Shown here one piece after another: positions 23,578 through 32,337 of a DNA stretch of 51,285 nt. A program made the position numbers and the translations under genes. Below the pieces are notes generated by a model. It was not told the origin of the DNA and made no database searches. It was given only the letters and a program-made list of their open reading frames with translations. Numbering within the stretch: position 1 is the stretch's first letter; each line of letters opens with the position of its first letter. Source of the stretch: Blastococcus sp. KM273128 (GTDB taxonomy: Bacteria > Actinomycetota > Actinomycetes > Mycobacteriales > Geodermatophilaceae); assembly GCF_021698975.1 (NCBI RefSeq), contig NZ_SSXA01000019.1, forward strand, positions 1 to 51,285, given 5' to 3'.

Positions 23578-25997
23578 GCCATCACTCCAGTCCCCGCGCG
23601 GCGCCCGGCCGTCGCGGTCATCTCCGAATCAGGGGAACGCACCAGGTCGTACAGCTCGGTCGGCGAGATCGGCATCGACGCGATCCGCCGCCCCACCGCG
23701 TCCTCGATCGCCGAGGCCAGCGCCGCCGTCCCCGGGATCACGCCGGCCTCGCCGGCGCCCTTGATCCCGAGCGGGTTCAGCGGCGAGGGGGTCTGCTGGT
23801 GGTCGATGTCGATGTCGGGCACCTCGGAGGCGTACGGCATCAGGAAGTCCATGAACGAGGCGTTCTGCAGCTGCCCGTCGGCGTCGTAGGCCATCCGCTC
23901 GTACAGCGCCCCGCCGACGCCCTGGGCGACCCCGCCGTGCACCTGGCCCTCGACGATCATCGGGTTCACCACGTTGCCGCAGTCGTGCACGACGGCGTAC
24001 TTCACGACATCGATCTCCCACGTCGCCGGGTCGATCTCCACGATCGCCGCGTGCGCGCCCGAGGCGAACGTCGAGCGGATCGGCGAGTAGTAGTCGCGGT
24101 GCTCCAGCCCCGGGGCGTCGCCCTCGGCCACCGGCGGCTTGTCGTCGTCGCCGGGCTTGGCGAACTGCGTCGCCTGCTTGGCCGCCTCGTCGAACGCGTA
24201 GCGCAGCGGGTTGGACAGCACCGCGACGGTGCGCAGCGGGATCGACGTCCCCGGCACGCCCTTCACCTGCACCAGGCCCGCGTCGATCTCCAGGTCCTCG
24301 GGCGAGGCCTCCAGCACGTCGGCGGCGATCCGCAGCGCCTTCTCCCGCACGCCGCGGGCGGCCAGCGCGATCGCGTTGCCGCTCATCACCGCGGCCCGCG
24401 AGGCGAACGTGCCGACGGCGTACCCGAAGCGGCGGGTGTCGCCGGTGGTCACCTCGACGTCCTCGATCGGCACCCCGAGCTCGCTGGCCACGATCTGCGC
24501 GAACGCCGTCTCGTGGCCCTGGCCCTGCGAGGTCAGGCCGGTCGAGACCAGCACCTTGCCGCTGCCGAGCACCTGCACGTGCCCGCCCTCGTACGGCCCG
24601 GGCCCGGTGCCCTCCACGTACAGCGCCATGCCGACGCCGAGCAGCTTCCCGCGCTCCGCGGCCTCGGTGCGCAGCTTCTCCGCCTCGTCCCAGCCGACCA
24701 GCGCGCGGAGCTTGTCCAGCAGCCCCGGGTAGTCCCCGGAGTCGTAGATGACCGGCCGGCCGTCCTGGAACGTCAGGTGGTGGTCGTACGGGAACTGGTC
24801 GGGCTGGATCAGGTTCCGCTCGCGGACGACGGACCGGTCCAGGCCCAGCTCGTCGGCGATGCGGTCCATCGTCCGCTCCATCGCGTAGCAGCCCTGCGGC
24901 CGCCCGGCGCCGCGGTACGGCGTCACGATGACGGTGTTCGTGAACACGGACTCCACGACGACCCGGTACACCGGGATCGCGTACGGCCCGACCAGCTGGG
25001 TCGCCGTCACGATCGGCACGATGATCCCGTAGGGCGTGTAGGCGCCGTTGTCGTGCCAGACGTGCACGTCCAGGGCGGTGATCCGGCCGTCGTCGTCGTA
25101 CCCGACGGTGATCTCCTGCCGCTGCTGGCGCTCGTGCGCGGAGCCGATGAAGTGCTCGCGCCGGTCCTCGGTCCACTTCACCTCGTGGCCGAGGGCGATC
25201 GCGGCCATCGGCACCAGCAGCTCCTCGGGCCACGGGTGCACGATCTTCACGCCGAAGCCGCCGCCGACGTCCGGCGCGATGACCTCGACCTTGTCCAGGG
25301 AGAGGTCCAGCTTCGCCGCGATCGCCGCGCGCACCGACGTCGACGCCTGGGTGCTCGTGTACACCCGCAGCGAGCCGTCGTCCGGGTCGAAGCGGGCGTG
25401 CACGCCCTTGCCCTCCATCGGCATGCAGGCGCTGCGCTCGATGTACTGGGTGAAGCTCAGCGTGCGCGGCGAGGCGGCGAGCACCGGCTCGACGTCCCCG
25501 GTCTCCTGGTGGTGCCGGGCCGCGACGTTGTCCGGGATCTCCTCGTGGACCGTGTGCTGGGCCTCGCGGGCGGCGTCCACCCCGACGACGACCGGCAGCT
25601 CCTCGTAGGTGACGACGATGCGGTCGCAGACGTCCTCGGCGACGTACCGGTCGGTCGCGATGACCATGACGACCGGCTCGCCGACGTGGTTCACCTCGCC
25701 GTTGGCAAGTGGGAACCCGGTGCGCGGCGCGTGCAGCTGCGGGTGGGGGATGAGCACCGGCAGCGGCTCGGCCATCGGGCCGGTGAGGTCCTCGTAGGTG
25801 TAGATCGCGACGAGGCCCTCGACGTCGAGCGCCTCGTCGACGTCGATCGACACGATCCGGGCGTGAGCGTGCGGGGAGCGCACGAACGCCGCAGCCAGCG
25901 CCTTCGACCCGATGTCGTCCAGGTAGCGGCCCCGGCCGGTGATCAGCCGCTGGTCCTCCCGCCGGCGGACCGGCTCACCGAACAGCTTCGTCGTCAC
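23574..25997 (-). CDS. molybdenum hydroxylase large subunit (form II CoxL-like)
   Basis: The 807-residue molybdopterin-binding subunit has the XDH/CODH large-chain order: GRGRYLDDI and SPHAHARI at the N-terminus, then GGGFGVKI, TPYRGAGRPQGCYAMERTMD, TSQGQGHETAFAQIV and GAGEAGVIPGTAAL. The active-site loop is PYRGAGR, the form II type, and not AYXCSFR of true CO dehydrogenases, so CO is an unlikely substrate. The reaction is hydroxylation of a heterocycle or aldehyde by water, with electrons passed through FeS and FAD. GTG 25997 is preceded by AGGAGG; an ATG further up lies inside a hairpin and is less likely. It may hydroxylate a pyrimidine or purine ring, by context. Confidence 0.9.
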   Translation of the reverse strand: MTTKLFGEPVRRREDQRLITGRGRYLDDIGSKALAAAFVRSPHAHARIVSIDVDEALDVEGLVAIYTYEDLTGPMAEPLPVLIPHPQLHAPRTGFPLANGEVNHVGEPVVMVIATDRYVAEDVCDRIVVTYEELPVVVGVDAAREAQHTVHEEIPDNVAARHHQETGDVEPVLAASPRTLSFTQYIERSACMPMEGKGVHARFDPDDGSLRVYTSTQASTSVRAAIAAKLDLSLDKVEVIAPDVGGGFGVKIVHPWPEELLVPMAAIALGHEVKWTEDRREHFIGSAHERQQRQEITVGYDDDGRITALDVHVWHDNGAYTPYGIIVPIVTATQLVGPYAIPVYRVVVESVFTNTVIVTPYRGAGRPQGCYAMERTMDRIADELGLDRSVVRERNLIQPDQFPYDHHLTFQDGRPVIYDSGDYPGLLDKLRALVGWDEAEKLRTEAAERGKLLGVGMALYVEGTGPGPYEGGHVQVLGSGKVLVSTGLTSQGQGHETAFAQIVASELGVPIEDVEVTTGDTRRFGYAVGTFASRAAVMSGNAIALAARGVREKALRIAADVLEASPEDLEIDAGLVQVKGVPGTSIPLRTVAVLSNPLRYAFDEAAKQATQFAKPGDDDKPPVAEGDAPGLEHRDYYSPIRSTFASGAHAAIVEIDPATWEIDVVKYAVVHDCGNVVNPMIVEGQVHGGVAQGVGGALYERMAYDADGQLQNASFMDFLMPYASEVPDIDIDHQQTPSPLNPLGIKGAGEAGVIPGTAALASAIEDAVGRRIASMPISPTELYDLVRSPDSEMTATAGRRAGTGVMA

Positions 25998-26016
25998 GCC
26001 CGACCCCCCTCCTGTG

Positions 26017-26088
26017 CGTTTTGTGCACATAACGCCGCCCGCGGGACGCGCGGCGGGCGACAGAGTGCGGCGTTATGTGCACAAAACG
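26017..26088. repeat. long inverted repeat inside the cox-like operon
   Basis: 26017-26037 and 26068-26088 are perfect 21-base complements (core TTTTGTGCACATAA), separated by a GC-rich 30-base loop. It fills the gap between coxS and coxL, genes that normally touch. In mRNA it would form a very stable hairpin just before the coxL ribosome-binding site. It could lower or process coxL message; a terminator that is read through is equally possible. Confidence 0.6.
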
Positions 26089-26100
26089 CCGTCGGAGCCG

Positions 26101-26616
26101 TCACGCGTCGTCCTTCATCGCGGCCGCCGCGTGGTGCACGGCCTTCTTGATGTTGGCGTAACCGGTGCACCGGCAGAGGTTGCCGCCGACCATGTCGTCG
26201 ACCTCCTCCTCGGTGAGCTCGACGGAGTTGTCGCGCCCCTCGAGCCCCGCCGCGATCGTCATGAGGAAGCCCGGCGTGCAGAAGCCGCACTGCAGCGCGT
26301 GGCACTCGCGGAAGGCCTCCTGCACCGGGTGCAGCACCTGCCCGCCCTGGTGGTCCTCGCGCGCCAGCCCCTCGACGGTGCGCACCTCGGCGCCGTCCAC
26401 CTGCACGGCGAGCATCAGGCACGACCGCACCGGTGCGCCGTCCACGACCACCGTGCAGGCGCCGCAGACGCCGTGCTCGCAGCCGACGTGGGTGCCGGTC
26501 AGCCCCAGGTCGTGGCGCAGCGCGTCGGAGAGCAGCCGGCGCACCGGCACCGTGGCTTCACGTGGAACACCGTTCACGGTGACGGTGATGGTGCGCTCGC
26601 TGTCGATGCTGGTCAT
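26101..26616 (-). CDS. molybdenum hydroxylase 2Fe-2S small subunit
   Basis: The 171-residue protein has two [2Fe-2S] clusters with canonical ligands: plant-type CEHGVCGAC plus the later Cys in SCLML, and the helical domain CGFCTPG and CRCTGY. Its length is normal for CoxS/XdhC-type subunits. It carries electrons from the Mo centre to FAD. It overlaps coxM by 4 bases (ATGA). Confidence 0.95.
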   Translation of the reverse strand: MTSIDSERTITVTVNGVPREATVPVRRLLSDALRHDLGLTGTHVGCEHGVCGACTVVVDGAPVRSCLMLAVQVDGAEVRTVEGLAREDHQGGQVLHPVQEAFRECHALQCGFCTPGFLMTIAAGLEGRDNSVELTEEEVDDMVGGNLCRCTGYANIKKAVHHAAAAMKDDA

Positions 26617-27482
26617 GCGGCCCTCCCGGCTGCCTCGGCGGCGGCGTCCGCCAGCGTCCGCTCGGTCAGCACCCCCACCAGCAGCCGGCGGTAGTCGGCG
26701 CTGGCGTGGATGTCGGTGTCGGGGTCGACCAGGGTGCGCGCGAGCGCCCCGGCGGCGGCCCAGTCGGCCTTCTCCACCGGCGAACCGGCGACGGCCTCGG
26801 TCAGGTCGTGCACCTCGGGGGTCAGGCCCACCGAGACGTAGGAGGCCAGCACCCGCTCGACCTGCCGGTCCTCGGACAGGGTGACGACGACGCCGGCGCC
26901 GCAGACCGCGTAGTCGCCCTTGCGCCGGGCGACCTCGGCGAACGCGGTGCCCGAGCGCGGCGGCAGGGCCGGGAACGTGGCGGCGGTGACGACGGCGCCC
27001 GCGGGGATCGACGTCTCCAGCGGGCCGACGAAGAAGTCCCGCCAGCCGACGACCTCGCTGCCGGCCGTCGTCGCCACGGTGACCGTGCCGTCGGTGAGCG
27101 CGAGCACCGAGGTCATCTCGCCCGACGGGTCGGCGTGCGCGATCGAGCCCACGGTGGTGCCGCGGTTGCGGATCGCCGGGTGGGCGACGTTCGCGGTCGC
27201 CCGGCCCAGCAGCGGCTGCACCTCGGCCGCGCCCTCGTGCCGCAGCAGCGCGTCGTGCCGGACCAGCGCGCCCACGGTCACGGCGTCCCCGGTGACCTCG
27301 ACGGCGTCCAGGCCGGGGATGCGGTTGATGTCGACCAGCGTGGCCGGCGCGGCCAGGCGCATGGAGAGCAGGGGCAGCAGGGACTGGCCGCCGGCGAGCA
27401 CCTTGGCGCCCTCGTCGGACAGGACCGCCAAGGCCTCTCCCAGGGTGCTGGGATCGGCGTAGCGGAAGGGGGCGGGCTTCAC
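26613..27482 (-). CDS. molybdenum hydroxylase FAD subunit
   Basis: The 289-residue CoxM-type protein binds FAD with AGGQSLLPLLSMRL and HPAIRNRGTTVGSIAHADPS. It passes electrons from the FeS clusters to an acceptor. It is the first gene of the operon. The GTG start is preceded by GGAGGTGA (27499-27492 on the minus strand) at 9 bases, a strong ribosome-binding site. A regulon motif lies at 27547-27564 further upstream. Confidence 0.94.
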   Translation of the reverse strand: MKPAPFRYADPSTLGEALAVLSDEGAKVLAGGQSLLPLLSMRLAAPATLVDINRIPGLDAVEVTGDAVTVGALVRHDALLRHEGAAEVQPLLGRATANVAHPAIRNRGTTVGSIAHADPSGEMTSVLALTDGTVTVATTAGSEVVGWRDFFVGPLETSIPAGAVVTAATFPALPPRSGTAFAEVARRKGDYAVCGAGVVVTLSEDRQVERVLASYVSVGLTPEVHDLTEAVAGSPVEKADWAAAGALARTLVDPDTDIHASADYRRLLVGVLTERTLADAAAEAAGRAA

Positions 27483-27546
27483 CGGCTCCGGTCACCTCCG
27501 TGCTCGCTGCGAGAGGTCACTCTGTCACCGGCGGGAGGGTCGGCGA

Positions 27547-27564
27547 AAGTACCTCACCGCTAAA
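27547..27564 (+). promoter_or_regulatory. shared regulon motif before the cox-like operon
   Basis: AAGTACCTCACCGCTAAA. A near-identical 18-mer lies at 29253-29270 and shorter versions at 29294 and 45230 (minus). It is 65 bases upstream of the coxM start and points away from it. On the coxM strand a TACTTT (27551-27546) could be the -10 box directly after it. Confidence 0.65.
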
Positions 27565-27617
27565 ACTTCGTCGGGTGTCCGTGGAGCGCTGCTGACCGGC
27601 CGCCGTCCCGGACGCAC

Positions 27618-27663
27618 GCCGCCCCCGGCGCCCGGACGCAGCGGTCCGGGTGCCGGGGGCGGC
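27618..27663. terminator. hairpin downstream of the NCS2 permease
   Basis: 27618-27637 pairs with 27644-27663, 20-base arms with a single G-U pair and a 6-base loop, 11 bases after the permease stop read on the minus strand. It separates the permease from the cox-like operon promoter. Confidence 0.75.
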
Positions 27664-27674
27664 GGGGGAGCGGA

Positions 27675-29150
27675 TCAGCGGTTGCGCGTGTCCGTCCCGG
27701 GGGTCTTGCCACCGAGCACACCGGGGCGGCCCACCTCGTCGACCGAGGACGGGTCGGGGCTGACGTCGTCGCCCGCGTCGTGCCCGAAGGTGCTGCCCGC
27801 GGCCGGGTGCGCGCCCTCGCGGAGCAGTGCCGCCTTCATGTCGGCCGGGGCCAGTGCCCGCGCGATGTGCCAGGCCGCGACCGCGACAATCGAGCCCAGC
27901 GCGATGCCGTTGAGCACGAACTCGTCGGAGAAGACCAGGGTCACGTTGCCGATGCCGATGATGATCCCGGCGGCCAGCGGCACCAGGTTGATCGGGTTGG
28001 CGAAGTCGACCCGGTTCTCCTTCCAGATCTTGGCGCCGAGCAGGCCGATCATCCCGTAGAGGACGACGGTGATCCCGCCGAGCACGCCGCCCGGGACGAT
28101 GTTGATCAGCGCGCCGAACTTGGGGATCAGGCCCAGCAGGATCGCCACCAGCGCCGCCACGTAGTAGGCCGCGGTCGAGTACACGCGGGTCGCGGCCATG
28201 ACGCCGATGTTCTCGGCGTAGGTGGTGGTGGGGGAGCCGCCGACCGAGGTGGCGACGACGGTCGCGATGCCGTCCGCGGCGACAGCGCGGCCCATGTACG
28301 GGTCGAGGTCGCGCTTGGTCATCTCCGCGACCGCCTTCACGTGGCCGGCGTTCTCAGCGACCAGGGCGATCACCGCGGGGATGACCAGCAGGCTGAAGTT
28401 CAGCGAGAACGACGGGGCGGTGAAGTCGGGCAGGCCGAACCAGTCGGCGTCGGCGACCGAGTCGAAGTTGATGCGGTCCCGGGTGGACACCGCGCCGGTG
28501 CCGTCGACCGAGGTGATCTGGCCGGCCGTGGCGTCCAGCAGCACGGAGAGCAGGTAGCCGAAGATCAGGCCGAGCAGGATCGAGATGCGGGCGAGGAAGC
28601 CGCGCAGCGCCAGCGAGGCGACGATGACGAAGGTCATCGTGGCCAGGGCGACCCACTGGTCCTGCGGCCAGTACACGCCGGCGGCGACCGGGGCGAGGTT
28701 GAAGCCGATCAGCATGACCACGGCGCCGGTGACGGCCGGGGGCAGCACCTTGTTGATCAGCCCGAGCCCGGCGAAGTGGATGAGCACACCGACGAGCGCC
28801 AGGACGACGCCGGCGACGAGCAGCGCGCCGACGACGTCGCTCGAGTCGCCACCGTTCGCCCGGATCGCGGCGACACCGCCGACGAACGCGGCGCTGGTGC
28901 CCAGGTAGCTCGGTACCCGGTTCTTCACGATCAGCAGGAAGATGATCGTGGCGACGCCGCTCATCATGATGGCGAGGTTGGGGTCCAGGCCCATGATGAT
29001 CGGGAAGACGAAGGTCGCCCCGAACATGGCGACGACGTGCTGCGCGCCGATCCCGGCCGTGCGCGGCCAGGAGAGGCGTTCGTCAGGGGCGACGGCCTCG
29101 CCCAGTGGGGGCGTCTTCCCGTCCCCGTAGAGCTTCCACCCGAACGACAT
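27675..29150 (-). CDS. NCS2 nucleobase permease, UraA-like
   Basis: The 491-residue protein has about 14 hydrophobic helices. UraA substrate residues are matched by ALVAENAGHVKAVAEM (Glu and His of helix 8) and GGSPTTTYAENIGVMAATRV (Glu of helix 10, as in TTTYGENIGVMA of UraA). Uracil or a related pyrimidine is thus more likely than xanthine, although purines cannot be excluded. It is a nucleobase:H+ symporter of the inner membrane. GAGGAGG precedes the ATG. It is divergent from fdrA across a region with two copies of the regulon motif. Confidence 0.9.
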   Translation of the reverse strand: MSFGWKLYGDGKTPPLGEAVAPDERLSWPRTAGIGAQHVVAMFGATFVFPIIMGLDPNLAIMMSGVATIIFLLIVKNRVPSYLGTSAAFVGGVAAIRANGGDSSDVVGALLVAGVVLALVGVLIHFAGLGLINKVLPPAVTGAVVMLIGFNLAPVAAGVYWPQDQWVALATMTFVIVASLALRGFLARISILLGLIFGYLLSVLLDATAGQITSVDGTGAVSTRDRINFDSVADADWFGLPDFTAPSFSLNFSLLVIPAVIALVAENAGHVKAVAEMTKRDLDPYMGRAVAADGIATVVATSVGGSPTTTYAENIGVMAATRVYSTAAYYVAALVAILLGLIPKFGALINIVPGGVLGGITVVLYGMIGLLGAKIWKENRVDFANPINLVPLAAGIIIGIGNVTLVFSDEFVLNGIALGSIVAVAAWHIARALAPADMKAALLREGAHPAAGSTFGHDAGDDVSPDPSSVDEVGRPGVLGGKTPGTDTRNR

Positions 29151-29252
29151 TGAGTGCCTCCTCGACGTGCACTTCCGACGCGGTCCGGTGCTGGTGGGCA
29201 CGGGTGTCCCCGCACCGGAGGCGCCAATGTGGCACGGCTCGCACCGGGGCGG

Positions 29253-29270
29253 AAGTACCTCAGTGCTAAA
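29253..29270 (+). promoter_or_regulatory. shared regulon motif, permease side
   Basis: AAGTACCTCAGTGCTAAA differs at 2 of 18 bases from the site before coxM (27547) and has the same orientation relative to its minus-strand gene. It is followed by TCGTTG-TTG-CAACGA (29271-29285), an inverted repeat that could be a second operator. Confidence 0.65.
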
Positions 29271-29291
29271 TCGTTGTTGCAACGAGATGCC

Positions 29292-29325
29292 GATACTTCA
29301 CCGCTGAGAGATCTGTCGGTACGGT
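29292..29325 (+). promoter_or_regulatory. shared regulon motif plus -10 box of fdrA
   Basis: TACTTCACCGCTGAG (29294-29308), then 11 bases, then TACGGT (29320-29325), then 7 bases to ATG 29333. The same order and spacing occur before carbamate kinase (45230 to 45191, minus). The motif occupies the -35 region, suiting an activator site or a dedicated promoter element. The transcript would be leaderless. Confidence 0.65.
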
Positions 29326-29332
29326 GCCGAGG

Positions 29333-30838
29333 ATGAGCCCTTCAGCTTCCTCCGGCGGAGACGCCGCGGTCTCGGTGCAGCTGCGATCCGGCGTCTACGC
29401 CGACTCGGTGAAGCTGATGCAGGTGAGCCGCCGGATCGGTGCCCGGGAGGGCGTCTCGGCCGTCCTCGTCGCCATGGCCACGCCGCTGAACCTGGAGCTC
29501 GCGGCGAACATGGGGCTCGCGCCCGAGGAGCCGACGAGCCCCGAGCAGCTGCTGATCGCCGTCCGCGCGGACGACGACGAGGTGCTCGCCGAGGCGCTCG
29601 CCGACGTCGACGCCGCCCTGGCCGAGCGGGAGCGCTCGACCGGCACCGCCACCGCCGTCCCGCACCGCACCACCGCCGCCGGGCTGGACGAGCTCTCCCC
29701 CGAGGCGCCGGCGCTGGCGATCGTCAGCGTGCCCGGCCAGTACGCCGCCGCCGAGGCCGCCGACGCGATCGCCGCCGGGCGCAGCGTGCTGGTGTTCTCC
29801 GACGGCGTCCCGGTCGAGCAGGAGGTCGCGCTCAAGCGCGCCGCCTCCGCCGCCGGGGTGCTGGTCATGGGGCCCGACTGCGGGACGGCGATCGTCTCGG
29901 GTGTCGCCCTCGGCTTCGCCAACGTCGTCCGCCCGGGCCCGGTGGGGCTGGTCGCGGCCTCCGGCACCGGCGCCCAGCAGGTCTCCTGCCTGCTCGACAT
30001 GGCCGGTGTCGGGGTCTCGCACGTGCTGGGCGTAGGTGGGCGGGACCTCAAGGAGGAGGTCGGCGGGCTGGCCACGCTCGACGCGCTCGCCGCCCTCGAC
30101 GCCGACCCCGCGACCGAGCGGGTGCTGCTGGTGTCCAAGCCCCCCGCCCCCTCGGTGGCGGCCGCGGTCACCGAGGCCGCCGGGAAGCTGTCGGTGCCGG
30201 TGCGCTCGGCCGTCCTCTCGCCGGACAGCCCCGACCTGACCGCCGCCGTCGAGGGGCTGCTGGCCGACATGGGGCTCGACGTGCCGGTGTGGCCGTCCCG
30301 CCCCGGGCCCGCCGAGGCCGCCGTCCCCGGTGCGGCGCTCAAGGGCCTCTACTCCGGCGGCACGCTGGCCGACGAGGCGATGCTGCTGGCCTCCCCGGCG
30401 CTCGGCGGCATCCGCTCCAACATCCCGCTGCAGCCGGAGCTCGACCTCGGTACGGACCTGTCCGCTCCCGGCCACCTGGTCGTCGACTTCGGCGACGACG
30501 CCCTCACCGTGGGCCGCGCGCACCCGATGATCGACCCGACGCTGCGGCTGGAGGCGATCGAGGCGCTGGCCGCCTCCGACGAGCCCGCCGTCCTGCTGCT
30601 CGACGTCGTCCTCGGCTTCGGCGCGGACCCCGATCCGGCCGGCGCCCTCGTGCCGGCGCTGACCGCCGCCCGCGCGCGCCGCTCGCTGCCGGTCGTCGTC
30701 GCGCTGATCGGCACCGAGGGCGACCCCCAGGGCTGGTCCCGCCAGGCCGACGCGCTCGCCGCCGCGGGCTGCGCCGTCTTCTCCTCCAACGCCGCGGCCA
30801 CGCGGTACGCCCTCGACCTGCTGGGAGCCTCGGCATGA
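29333..30838 (+). CDS. fdrA: FdrA-like acyl-CoA synthetase-fold protein (carbamoyltransferase subunit)
   Basis: The 501-residue protein belongs to the FdrA family. It has a succinyl-CoA-synthetase-alpha-like fold with VLVFSDGVPVEQEVALKR, VLVMGPDCGTAIVSGVALGF, GLVAASGTGAQQVSCLLDMA and VGGRDLKEEVGG, followed by a C-terminal citrate-lyase-like part (LYSGGTLADEAMLL). FdrA and its partners in E. coli have been assigned as the oxamate carbamoyltransferase of allantoin fermentation, making carbamoyl phosphate from oxalurate. ATG 29333 fits the leaderless promoter; GTG 29324 overlaps the -10 box. Stop and DUF1116 start overlap (ATGA). No DUF2877 (third subunit) gene follows. Confidence 0.88.
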   Translation: MSPSASSGGDAAVSVQLRSGVYADSVKLMQVSRRIGAREGVSAVLVAMATPLNLELAANMGLAPEEPTSPEQLLIAVRADDDEVLAEALADVDAALAERERSTGTATAVPHRTTAAGLDELSPEAPALAIVSVPGQYAAAEAADAIAAGRSVLVFSDGVPVEQEVALKRAASAAGVLVMGPDCGTAIVSGVALGFANVVRPGPVGLVAASGTGAQQVSCLLDMAGVGVSHVLGVGGRDLKEEVGGLATLDALAALDADPATERVLLVSKPPAPSVAAAVTEAAGKLSVPVRSAVLSPDSPDLTAAVEGLLADMGLDVPVWPSRPGPAEAAVPGAALKGLYSGGTLADEAMLLASPALGGIRSNIPLQPELDLGTDLSAPGHLVVDFGDDALTVGRAHPMIDPTLRLEAIEALAASDEPAVLLLDVVLGFGADPDPAGALVPALTAARARRSLPVVVALIGTEGDPQGWSRQADALAAAGCAVFSSNAAATRYALDLLGASA

Positions 30839-32253
30839 GCCTGCAGAACCTGCTCTCCGGCCCGCCGGCGATCGTCGCCGCCGGCGTCGACGTCTTCTCC
30901 GATGCGCTGCGCGCCCAGGGCGCCGACGTGCACGACGTCGACTGGCGCCCGCCGGGCTTCGGCGACCCGGCCGACCTCGCCGCCCTGGCGCTGGACCCCC
31001 GCCGGGCCGCGGCGAACCGCACCGCCGTCGAGCGGCTCATGGCGGCCGGCTCCGTGCTGGTCGACGTGCGGCCCGCCCGCGAGGTCATCGGCCTCACCGA
31101 CCGCACGCTGCTGCACTCCGGCCCGCCGCTGGAGTGGGAGAACGCCTCCGGGCCGATGCGCGGGGCGCTCGTGGGCGCCTGCCTGTTCGAGGGCTGGGCC
31201 GCCGACGTCGAGGAGGCCGAGATCCTCCTCTCCACCGGCGCGGTCACCCTCGAGCCCTGCCACCACCACCGCACGGTGGGCCCGATGGCGGGCGTGACCA
31301 GCCCGTCGATGTGGATGTGGTGCCTGGAGGACCCGGTCACGGGTGGGCAGGCGTTCTGCAACCTGAACGAGGGCCTGGGCAAGGTGCTGCGCATGGGCGC
31401 CTTCAACGAGGAGGTGCAGGCCCGGCTGCGGTGGATGCGCGACGTCCTCGGCCCGGTGCTGTCGACGGCCGTGCGCGGCTCGATCGACGCCGGCAACGAC
31501 CCGCTCGACGTCAAGGCCGTGCTGGCCCAGATGCTGCAGATGGGCGACGAGGCGCACAACCGCAACCGCGCCGGCTCCCTGATGGCGCTGCGCGAGCTCT
31601 CGCCGGCGATCGTGGCCAGCGGCGCCCCGTCGTCGGACATCGCCGAGGTGCTGCGCTTCATCGGCGGCAACGAGCACTTCTTCCTCAACCTCGGCATGCC
31701 GACGGCGAAGCTCGCGCTCGACGCCGCCCGGGGCATCCCGGGCTCGACGATGCTGACGGTGATGTCGCGCAACGGCACCGAGTTCGGCATCCAGACCTCC
31801 GGCACCGGCGACCGCTGGTTCACCGGCCCGGCCAACACCCCGGTCGGCCTGTTCCTCGGCGACTACGGCCCGGACGACGCCAACCCCGACATCGGCGACT
31901 CCGCGATCATGGAGACCTACGGCATCGGCGGCTTCGCGATGGCGGCGGCGCCGGCGATCGTCCGGTTCGTCGGTGGCACCGTGCCCGACGCCCTGGCGAC
32001 GACGGAGCGCATGTACCAGCTGACGCTGGCGGAGAACCCGGCGATGCAGATCCCGATCCTGGGCTTCCGCGGCTCGCCCACCGGGATCGACGTGCTCAAG
32101 GTGGCGCGCACCGGCTGGCTGCCGCAGATCAACACCGGCATGGCCGGGCGGGTCGCCGGTACCGGGCAGGTCGGCGCCGGGCTGGTGCAGCCGCCGCAGC
32201 AGTGCTTCGAGCAGGCCCTGGCCGCGCTCGCCGAGGAGGCCCGCACCGCCTGA
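30835..32253 (+). CDS. DUF1116 (YlbE/AllG-like) protein, partner of FdrA
   Basis: The 472-residue protein has DUF1116 signatures: DVDWRPPGFGD, LEPCHHHRTVGPMAGVTSPS, MWMWCLEDPVTGGQAFCNLN, GDEAHNRNRAGSLMALREL, FIGGNEHFFLNLGMPTAKL and VMSRNGTEFGIQTSGTGDRW. YlbE is the partner of FdrA in oxamate carbamoyltransferase. The conserved HHH and Asn/Arg patches are likely the active site. It is translationally coupled to fdrA and ends at a perfect hairpin. Confidence 0.9.
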   Translation: MSLQNLLSGPPAIVAAGVDVFSDALRAQGADVHDVDWRPPGFGDPADLAALALDPRRAAANRTAVERLMAAGSVLVDVRPAREVIGLTDRTLLHSGPPLEWENASGPMRGALVGACLFEGWAADVEEAEILLSTGAVTLEPCHHHRTVGPMAGVTSPSMWMWCLEDPVTGGQAFCNLNEGLGKVLRMGAFNEEVQARLRWMRDVLGPVLSTAVRGSIDAGNDPLDVKAVLAQMLQMGDEAHNRNRAGSLMALRELSPAIVASGAPSSDIAEVLRFIGGNEHFFLNLGMPTAKLALDAARGIPGSTMLTVMSRNGTEFGIQTSGTGDRWFTGPANTPVGLFLGDYGPDDANPDIGDSAIMETYGIGGFAMAAAPAIVRFVGGTVPDALATTERMYQLTLAENPAMQIPILGFRGSPTGIDVLKVARTGWLPQINTGMAGRVAGTGQVGAGLVQPPQQCFEQALAALAEEARTA

Positions 32254-32269
32254 CCGGGCAGCGGACGCG

Positions 32270-32310
32270 ACGAACTCGTGGCCATCGACAGCTGATGGCC
32301 ACGAGTTCGT
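32270..32310. terminator. terminator after the fdrA-DUF1116 operon
   Basis: ACGAACTCGTGGCCATC (32270-32286) and 32294-32310 form perfect 17-base arms with a 7-base loop between convergent genes. Confidence 0.75.
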
Positions 32311-32337
32311 GGCATGCGAGGGGTGGCCGCTCCCGGG

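Noticed and set aside
26017..26030. ATG at 26030 as coxL start
   Set aside because: It lies inside the inverted repeat, and GTG 25997 has an AGGAGG ribosome-binding site directly before the conserved N-terminus.
26554..26569. parS-like sequence inside coxS (CTTCACGTGGAACA)
   Set aside because: 13 of 16 matches, but it lies in coding sequence far from any par gene, and coding constraint can explain it. Weak candidate only.
23574..27482. Aerobic CO dehydrogenase operon
   Set aside because: The large subunit has the form II loop PYRGAGR without the AYXCSFR active-site Cys, and the regulon points to nucleobases.
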